Both the position numbers and the translations under genes were made by a program. The notes beneath the pieces are model-generated. The model saw only the letters and a list, made by a program, of their open reading frames with translations. It had not been told where the DNA came from and did no database searches. Below are positions 21,593 through 26,739 of a stretch of 26,739 nt of DNA, piece by piece. How positions within the stretch are numbered: the stretch's first letter is position 1; the number at the start of each line of letters is the position of its first letter. This DNA comes from Bacillota bacterium (GTDB taxonomy: Bacteria > Bacillota_E > RBS10-35 > JAJYVN01), in the NCBI GenBank assembly GCA_021846605.1, contig JAJZWQ010000025.1, positions 1 through 26,739 of the forward strand, read 5' to 3'.

Positions 21593-22920
21593 GCTGCCCC
21601 GCCCCCGTATACCTCGGCCAGGAACTGGCCGAGCGAAAGGACGCGCACCGTCAGGCCGGCGCGCGCGATCCCCGTCCGCACCTGCAGCGCGCACCCCGCG
21701 TTGCAGGTCACGACCCAGTCGGCGCCGCTGTCCTTGACGTTCTCGATCTTGCGCTCCAGCACGCGGCCGGCCAACTCCGGCTCAAGGAGGTTATATACCC
21801 CGGCGCTGCCGCAGCAGGAGTCCGCCTCGGGCAGTTCGATGAACTCCACGCCGGGGACGTCCCGGAGCAACCGCCGGGGCTGGGCGCGCACGCCCTGCGC
21901 ATGCGCGAGGTGGCACGGGTCATGATAGGTGACCCGCACCGGCGCCCCCGGAGGCGGCATCGCCTCCGGGAACCGCGGGTCCTCGGCCAGGAACTCCGAG
22001 AAGTCCCGCGCCCGGGCGGCCAGCGCCGCCGCCTCAGCGGCCAGCGGGCTGTCGGCGAGCAGGCGGCCGTAATCCTTCAGCACCGCGCTGCACCCGCCCG
22101 AACCCACGATCACGGGGCGCTGACTGTCGCCGAAGGCCCGGATGTTCGCCGCGGCGAGTTCCACGACATCGCCATGGCGACCGGTGTGCTGGTGCAGCGC
22201 GCCACAGCACCCCTGGCTCTGGACGACGTGCACGTCGTAGCCGCACACCGAGAGGACGCGGGCGATCGCCACGTTGTCCTCGCCGAAGACCGCGTCCTGG
22301 ACGCACCCCAGAAACAGGTCGACCGCGCCCCGGCGCTCCCGGGCGGTCGGCGTGAAGGCCGGGAGCCTTCCGCGCGCCGGTGCCTGGCGCGGGCGGGGCA
22401 GGCCGGCGAGCACAGCGCCCACGCCGGGGGACACCACCCGCCCTAGGCCCGCCAGGCGCGGCGCGAGCCGGACGCCCCAGGCGAGAAGCCGGGGGTGGCG
22501 CAGGAGGCGCCCCAGGCCGAAATGCACCATGCGCCACCCGGCCGAGAACGCGGCCCCCTCACCGTCCGCAGCGCCGGACGCGGCGGTCCAGGGGCGTCGC
22601 GCGGGGAGTCGGGCGACCGCAGCCTCCAGGAGTTCATGGTAGCGGACCCCGGAAGGGCATGCGCTCTCGCAGGCGCGGCAGTCCAGGCAGCGGTCCAGGT
22701 GCAGCGAGAGTTCGGGGTCCTGCAGGCCGACCGACCCGGCGCGCGCCCCGGCGATGATGTCGATGCGCCCGCGCGGGGAGTCGGCCTCCTCGCCCAGGAC
22801 GCGGTATGTGGGGCAGACTGGAAGACAGAAACCGCAGTGCACGCACACCTCGAGTTGGCGCGCGGCGGACGGACCCAATTGCAGACCGCTTGTCTCTCCC
22901 GGAGCCGGCTGGGCGCTCAT
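21589..22920 (-). CDS. glcF: glycolate oxidase iron-sulfur subunit GlcF
   Basis: A 443-residue electron-transfer subunit. Two 4Fe-4S motifs are intact: CVHCGFCLPVCP (C26, C29, C32, C36) and CLDCRACESACPSG (C78, C81, C84, C88). Two CCG domains follow, with QSQGCCGALHQHTG, YHDPCHLAHAQG and ADSCCGSAGVYN, as in GlcF, LutA and HdrB-type proteins. The ATG with AGGGGAG seven bases upstream is preferred. An ATG at 22944 overlaps the glcE stop as ATGA and could be the true coupled start. It would pass electrons from GlcD to a quinone or another carrier; no membrane subunit is obvious except the small membrane protein first in the operon. Confidence 0.93.
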   Translation of the reverse strand: MSAQPAPGETSGLQLGPSAARQLEVCVHCGFCLPVCPTYRVLGEEADSPRGRIDIIAGARAGSVGLQDPELSLHLDRCLDCRACESACPSGVRYHELLEAAVARLPARRPWTAASGAADGEGAAFSAGWRMVHFGLGRLLRHPRLLAWGVRLAPRLAGLGRVVSPGVGAVLAGLPRPRQAPARGRLPAFTPTARERRGAVDLFLGCVQDAVFGEDNVAIARVLSVCGYDVHVVQSQGCCGALHQHTGRHGDVVELAAANIRAFGDSQRPVIVGSGGCSAVLKDYGRLLADSPLAAEAAALAARARDFSEFLAEDPRFPEAMPPPGAPVRVTYHDPCHLAHAQGVRAQPRRLLRDVPGVEFIELPEADSCCGSAGVYNLLEPELAGRVLERKIENVKDSGADWVVTCNAGCALQVRTGIARAGLTVRVLSLGQFLAEVYGGGAA

Positions 22921-22940
22921 CGCTCCGCTCCCCTGTGCCG

Positions 22941-24200
22941 TCATGCCGGCAGCATCCGTCCGGGCGCGAGGATGCCGGACGGGTCGAACCGTCGCTTGAT
23001 CCCCGCCAGGAGCGGGGTCAACGCCCCCGTGTCGCCGAACGGGGGAAAGTCCAGCGGGAGGGGATCGGGCGCCTGGACCAGGATGGCCCGCCCTCCCGCC
23101 GCTTCGGCCGCGCCGCGCAGGGCCCGGAGGGCATCCTCGGACCCGGCGGCCAGGGCGCACCACAGCGTGCCGAGTCCTGGCCAGGCCAGGCAGCGGCGGC
23201 ATTCCGGCCGGGCCACCACCTGCCCGTACAACTCCTCCAGCGCGCCGTCGGACACCTCGCAGCGCAACAGGGCCCACGCCGCAAACGGCGCCGGCTCGTG
23301 GGCCGCGGCCCAGGCGTCTTCGGTGGCGGCCGCGGGCAACAGGTCGCCGGTGCCCACCAGGTCCCCCAGGCGCGGCAACTGCGCCTGCAACTCGCGGTCG
23401 ACACCCTCCAGCGCGACCGAGACCACCGGAGACTCACCCCGCCAATCCAGGGCCAGGCCCACGGGCTGAAACTCGGGGTCCAGCATGGCGCGCACGGCCT
23501 TCCAGGCGGCGGCCGCGTCCGAGGCGCGCGCGGCCCACAGCGCCCGGGCGGGCGCCAGCGGCCGCAGGCGCAGCGACACCTCGGTCAGGACCCCCAACGT
23601 GCCGAAGCTCCCGACAAAGAGCTTGCCGATGTCCAGACCGCTCACGTTCTTGACGACGTGCCCCCCCGTATTGAAGGCCTGGCCCCGGCCGTCCACGACG
23701 CGCAGCCCGAGCACGATGTCGCGTGGAGCCCCCCAGGCCAGACGCTCCGGCCCCCATGCATCCCCGCCCACGGTCCCCCCGATGGTGGCCAGGGTGCCCC
23801 CGGGCGGTCGCAGGGCCAGGTGCTGCCCGTGCGCGCGCAGCGCCCGGTTCAGCGACTGCAGGCCCCCCCCCGGACGCACGCGGATGGTCAGGTCCCCGGG
23901 CGCATGGGAGACGACCCCGGATAGGCCGCGGGCATCCAGGACAATCGCCGGTCCCCGCGCCACGGGGGCGCCGCTCCGGTCCAGGGTCCCCGCGCCGCGC
24001 ACCACCACGGTCCATCCCTCGGCGGCCGCCGTGCCGAGCACCGCGGCCACCCCCGCCTCGTCGCGCGGGCGGATGGCGCATACCGGGGCGGGCCCTGCCA
24101 CGCCATACCCGGCCGGCACACCCGGCACCACGTCCCCGCCGGCTCCGGCCCTGCGGAGTCCCTCCGTGAGGGCCGCAGCCACGGCCGTGCTTGTCTCCAT
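22941..24200 (-). CDS. glcE: glycolate oxidase subunit GlcE
   Basis: A 419-residue FAD-binding protein, the second flavin subunit of glycolate oxidase. It carries the FAD_binding_4 features VVVRGAGTLDRSG, LALRPPGGTLATIGGTVGGDAWGPERL, GAPRDIVLGLRVVDGRG and GGHVVKNVSGLDIGKLFVGSFGTLGVL. The last is especially typical of GlcE (G.rvvKNV.GyD..kL..Gs.GtLG.i). It ends IKRRFDPSGILAPGRM, the usual family terminus. The ATG has GGGGAGGG upstream. Order here is E-F-D rather than the E. coli D-E-F. It begins 29 bases after the small membrane protein. Confidence 0.92.
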   Translation of the reverse strand: METSTAVAAALTEGLRRAGAGGDVVPGVPAGYGVAGPAPVCAIRPRDEAGVAAVLGTAAAEGWTVVVRGAGTLDRSGAPVARGPAIVLDARGLSGVVSHAPGDLTIRVRPGGGLQSLNRALRAHGQHLALRPPGGTLATIGGTVGGDAWGPERLAWGAPRDIVLGLRVVDGRGQAFNTGGHVVKNVSGLDIGKLFVGSFGTLGVLTEVSLRLRPLAPARALWAARASDAAAAWKAVRAMLDPEFQPVGLALDWRGESPVVSVALEGVDRELQAQLPRLGDLVGTGDLLPAAATEDAWAAAHEPAPFAAWALLRCEVSDGALEELYGQVVARPECRRCLAWPGLGTLWCALAAGSEDALRALRGAAEAAGGRAILVQAPDPLPLDFPPFGDTGALTPLLAGIKRRFDPSGILAPGRMLPA

Positions 24201-24229
24201 GCCTTCCCTCCCCGTCGCGCGCCGGGAAC

Positions 24230-24484
24230 CTACGGAGTGGGGTCCCCTTCTCCGTCCCGCGCGACCGGCTTGGCAGGCCTGCAGGCGCGCCACCACGCCG
24301 GTGCGCAGACCAGCAGGCTCATGGTGGCGGCACCCAGCAGCACACCCGCGACCTGGTACAACAACGTGTAGATGTGCGGATGACCGGCCTGCCAGAGCCA
24401 GATCCCGCCGATGGCCGCCGCCACGACAAACGTGACGAGCGCGGTACCACCGGGACCGCCCTGGCCGGACTCCCCTTCCTGCAC
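24230..24484 (-). CDS. small two-helix membrane protein, first gene of the glc operon
   Basis: An 84-residue protein that I do not recognise. It has two hydrophobic helices (about 14-32, LVTFVVAAAIGGIWLWQAG, and 40-60, VAGVLLGAATMSLLVCAP) joined by a short loop (HPHIYTLLYQ). It ends in a basic, probably cytoplasmic tail (WRACRPAKPVARDGEGDPTP). GTG is chosen because GGAGGG lies eight bases before it; this short frame would otherwise be easy to miss. Being 29 bases before glcE, it could anchor or connect the soluble glycolate oxidase to the membrane; that is inference from position. Confidence 0.6.
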   Translation of the reverse strand: MQEGESGQGGPGGTALVTFVVAAAIGGIWLWQAGHPHIYTLLYQVAGVLLGAATMSLLVCAPAWWRACRPAKPVARDGEGDPTP

Positions 24485-24498
24485 CGCCCCATCCCTCC

Positions 24499-24540
24499 AA
24501 AACGCGCCCCGAGGTCGCAGGGCGCCCGTCCCGGGCACCC
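24499..24540 (-). promoter_or_regulatory. possible attenuator before the glc operon
   Basis: On the minus strand GGGTGCCC (24540-24533) can pair with GGGCGCCC (24527-24520). The latter can instead pair through GCGCCC (24525-24520) with GGGCGC (24509-24504), which is followed by GTTTT (24503-24499). The two stems exclude each other, and the second looks like a short intrinsic terminator. The structure ends 15 bases before the first start codon, covering or abutting its SD. Confidence 0.35.
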
Positions 24541-24615
24541 GCGCCGCGCGCCGGACCTCCCGCGGTCCGCGGTGACGCGCCAACGACTGTCCGAGGCTGT
24601 TTGACCCATTCTACT

Positions 24616-25470
24616 CTAGGAGCCGTGGCGGGAGGGCGGACGGGTCTGTTCCAGCCAGGCCGGCGCGAGCTGGCGGCCCTCCTTGCCCAGCACGACGCGT
24701 GTCAGCCGCAGCGCCAACGCGTCCTCCGGGGTGACGACGATCTCGCCGTACCCCACGACCCGGCCGCCGATCGCCAGGATCGCGCGCTCGCCCACATCGG
24801 TCTGGAGCGGCAGGAGGGTGCCGGGGCGCAGCGCAGCCAGTTCGCGCAGCGGGTACAGCCCGCCCCCGACGTACACCGCGGCCTGGACCTCCAGCGCCTC
24901 CAACTGCACGCGGCCGCCGGCCGGCTCGCTCGAGGGCGCGGTGGCTTCCGCTGGCGCCAGCGCGGCCTCGAGCCGCCCCACCAGGGGCGCCTCCATGGCC
25001 AGGCAGAGAGGCAGGGCGCCGTGCGCGCCCACCGCCTCGTAGGGAAGCAGGAGCGCGTCCTCGGGCAGTGCCGTTTCCACGGGCAGGGTGGTCCAACCCT
25101 CCAGCGCGGGTACCTCGGACTGCAAGGCCCGCAGGAGGGCCTCCGCGACCTCCTGGAAGCCCTGCGCGGCGTCGTCCCACAGCATCCATAACCGTCCGTC
25201 CAGGGGCGGGCCCAGGCGCACCACGCGCGTGGTGGCTCTCCCGCCCCACACCGTGACGGCTCGCGCCAACTCGCCGGTCACGCCATACCCGCGCCAGGCG
25301 GCGGCCACGGCGGCGTCCAACACGGCCCCCGCCAGCGGACCGAGTCGTTCCCATGCCGCGCCCTGTGTGGGGGCATCCTCCTCGGGACCGGCGCCCACAT
25401 CGCGCTGCACCTGGCGGACCGATTCCAGGAGCGCTTCGATATTGTCCGGCGGGTCCACCGGATCGGCCAT
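24616..25470 (-). CDS. FliM/FliY-like protein with C-terminal SpoA domain
   Basis: A 284-residue protein. Residues about 189-262 form a SpoA (FliMN_C) domain: LEALEVQAAVYVGGGLYPL, RPGTLLPL, AILAIGGRVVGYGEIVVTPED and LRLTRVV, matching FliN/FliM strands including the GE turn. The N-terminus (PDNIEALLESV, 9-18) resembles the EIDALL peptide of FliM/FliY that binds phosphorylated CheY. The middle region is alpha/beta and may correspond to the FliM or CheC-like domain, but I see no clear CheC motif. It would act in the flagellar motor switch. No other flagellar gene lies in the window, so it is an orphan here. The ATG follows GGGGGTGTGGGG. It is divergent from the NDH-2 gene and precedes the glc operon. 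Confidence 0.75.
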   Translation of the reverse strand: MADPVDPPDNIEALLESVRQVQRDVGAGPEEDAPTQGAAWERLGPLAGAVLDAAVAAAWRGYGVTGELARAVTVWGGRATTRVVRLGPPLDGRLWMLWDDAAQGFQEVAEALLRALQSEVPALEGWTTLPVETALPEDALLLPYEAVGAHGALPLCLAMEAPLVGRLEAALAPAEATAPSSEPAGGRVQLEALEVQAAVYVGGGLYPLRELAALRPGTLLPLQTDVGERAILAIGGRVVGYGEIVVTPEDALALRLTRVVLGKEGRQLAPAWLEQTRPPSRHGS

Positions 25471-25503
25471 CCCCACACCCCCGTCCAAACGGTTGTGCAT
25501 TCG

Positions 25504-25527
25504 TGCCATTCCTGGCAAAACCTTTTG
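25504..25527. promoter_or_regulatory. overlapping dyads in the FliM-like/NDH-2 divergent region
   Basis: TGCCA-TTCC-TGGCA (25504-25517) and CAAAA-CC-TTTTG (25516-25527) are two perfect short inverted repeats that share two bases. They lie between the divergent starts and could be operator sites. No clear -10/-35 pair was found. Confidence 0.35.
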
Positions 25528-25566
25528 GAGCGGCGCCGGGCATTGCCCGCCCGGGGGCGGCGCACC

Positions 25567-26649
25567 ATGCACGCCGGAGGGATCGGCAGTTTGCCGCAGA
25601 TCGTCATCGCCGGCGCCGGCTACGCCGGCCTGGCCGCCTACCTGGCGCTGCGTCCGGCCGCGGACCGCGGGGAGATCGAACTGACTGTCGTCAACGGCGA
25701 CGACCGGCACCTGCTCCTGCCGGAACTCCCGCTCTATTTGGCGGGCGAGGAGGGCGCGGGCACGATCAGCCTGGACCTCCACCGGCTGGTCCGGCCCCCG
25801 GCGCGCCTCGTGATCGGCCACGTGGAGTCACTGCAACTCCAACCGCCAGGCGTCGTCTGTAGCGACGGTCCGGAACACCTGGCGGGCGACGGCGTGCTGG
25901 TGGCGCTCGGTTCGGTGGCGGACGACTTCGGTGTCCCCGGTGTCCGGGAGCATGCCACCGCCATCGGGCACTGGGAGGACATGCTGGCCCTCCGGGCCCA
26001 ACTCCTGGACGATCTGGCCCGCCGGGCCACGGCCAGCGTCGCCGTGGTGGGCGGCGGCTTCACAGGCGTGGAAATCGCCACCGAACTGGCGGAGCGGGCA
26101 CGTGCCAACCACTCCGGCCTGACGGTGGAACTGCTGGCGCCCCACATCCTCCCCGCCCTCCCCCAGGAGGCCCAGAACACGGCGATCGCGGCGCTGCGCC
26201 ACCTGGGGGTGCGCTGGCACCGCGCGCACGCCACGCGCGTGGAGGAGGGGCACGTCCTGCTGGAGGGCGGCGGTCGCGTGGAGGCGGCATCCATCATCTG
26301 GGCGGCCGGCGTCCGTGCCAACCCGGTGGTCGCCCACTCGGGACTCCACGTGGACCGGCATGGACGGGCCGTGACCGATGACCACCTCCGGGCGGCGGAC
26401 CACGTCTTCGTCTGCGGGGACTGCGCCGCCCTGGCCGACCCCGACACGGGCCGGACGGTGCCCCCCACCGCCCAGGCGGCCCTGCAGGCCGGCCCCGTCG
26501 CCGCCCTCAACCTGCTGGCGGACCTGCGCGGCGGGGAGATGCACGCCTTCGCGCCGAAGGAGCGCGGCCTGCTGGTCTCGCTCGGCCGGGGCCAGGCGAC
26601 CGGCCGCATCGCCGGCCGCTCGGTCGAAGGGGGGGAGGTGGCCCCATAG
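25567..26649 (+). CDS. type II NADH dehydrogenase (NDH-2) / NAD(P)H-quinone oxidoreductase family
   Basis: A 360-residue flavoprotein of the Pyr_redox_2 fold, most like NDH-2, which oxidises NADH at the membrane surface and reduces quinone without pumping protons. The FAD motif is IVIAGAGYAGLAAYLAL (12-28), with the NDH-2-like HLLLPELPLYLAGEE next. The NAD motif is VAVVGGGFTGVEIATELAE (159-177). IIWAAGVRANPV and VFVCGDCAAL (281-290) then PPTAQAALQAG form the second FAD contact. NDH-2 usually runs to about 400 residues with a C-terminal membrane-binding helical pair. This one stops soon after APKERGLLVSLG, so that anchor is missing or reduced. TTG at 25591 with GGAGGG eight bases upstream is a credible alternative start. 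Confidence 0.88.
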   Translation: MHAGGIGSLPQIVIAGAGYAGLAAYLALRPAADRGEIELTVVNGDDRHLLLPELPLYLAGEEGAGTISLDLHRLVRPPARLVIGHVESLQLQPPGVVCSDGPEHLAGDGVLVALGSVADDFGVPGVREHATAIGHWEDMLALRAQLLDDLARRATASVAVVGGGFTGVEIATELAERARANHSGLTVELLAPHILPALPQEAQNTAIAALRHLGVRWHRAHATRVEEGHVLLEGGGRVEAASIIWAAGVRANPVVAHSGLHVDRHGRAVTDDHLRAADHVFVCGDCAALADPDTGRTVPPTAQAALQAGPVAALNLLADLRGGEMHAFAPKERGLLVSLGRGQATGRIAGRSVEGGEVAP

Positions 26650-26659
26650 GCTGTAACTT

Positions 26660-26716
26660 AGCGAAGGACTAGCGCGCAGGCTGCTGTGTGGGCCTGGCGG
26701 CGCTGGTCCTTTCGCT
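26660..26716. repeat. long imperfect hairpin at the window end
   Basis: The arm at 26660-26675 (AGCGAAGGACTAGCGC) pairs with 26700-26716 except for one bulged base and one wobble. Inside the loop, CAGGC (26677-26681) pairs with GCCTG (26692-26696). TTTCGG follows. It may terminate the NDH-2 transcript, or belong to an element continuing beyond the window. Confidence 0.5.
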
Positions 26717-26739
26717 TTCGGAGGGGCTGGTAGACGTGG

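Overview
This is a very GC-rich (roughly 70% by eye) bacterial chromosome segment with densely packed genes, many GTG and TTG starts preceded by strong purine Shine-Dalgarno sequences, and frequent 4-bp stop/start overlaps. Two CotF-type spore coat proteins, a YunC (DUF1805) protein, a FliM/FliY-like flagellar switch protein and a tRNA with an encoded CCA end suggest a spore-forming, high-GC member of the Bacillota (Thermaerobacter, Symbiobacterium or Sulfobacillus-like). The lineage is inference. There are no phage genes, no intact transposase and no CRISPR array.

Layout. (1) 1-4,100, minus strand: an FtsH-like membrane AAA protease is translationally coupled to a small membrane-anchored exported protein. 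It is followed by tRNA-Leu(CAA) with a terminator, a gene-poor stretch with a strong inverted repeat, and a DUF2283 protein. (2) 4,043-7,691, minus: a MacB/LolD-type ABC ATPase with its FtsX-like permease, a very clear D-galactonate dehydratase, and a CoxG-like SRPBCC protein. (3) 7,784-11,094, plus: a PiT phosphate transporter with two PhoU-type proteins, then two spore coat proteins, closed by a hairpin shared with the convergent EamA-like gene. (4) 11,142-13,517: an EamA-like small transporter and a HAD phosphatase (minus), YunC (plus), and an SDR protein whose catalytic residues are largely replaced (minus). (5) 13,518-18,022: a divergent region with tandem repeats, a giant 1192-residue Ala/Pro-rich protein with a possible degenerate amidase-type head, and a small repeat-strand protein. 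Two IS200/IS605-like hairpins, each with a bulged T, bracket this segment. (6) 18,023-19,923, plus: a phosphomannomutase/phosphoglucomutase and a Nudix hydrolase. (7) 20,141-24,484, minus: a glycolate oxidase operon (small membrane protein, glcE, glcF, glcD) preceded by two mutually exclusive hairpins. (8) 24,616-26,649: a FliM-like SpoA protein (minus) divergent from a type II NADH dehydrogenase (plus), then a long hairpin at the window end.

Functional links. Phosphate uptake is organised as transporter plus two PhoU-like partners. Glycolate oxidase passes electrons to an unknown acceptor, and NDH-2 nearby feeds the quinone pool. The FtsH-like protease with its exported partner looks like a membrane quality-control unit. 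The least explained items are the hairpin-bracketed giant-protein segment, the short-loop FtsH pair and the SDR with an HxxxK motif.
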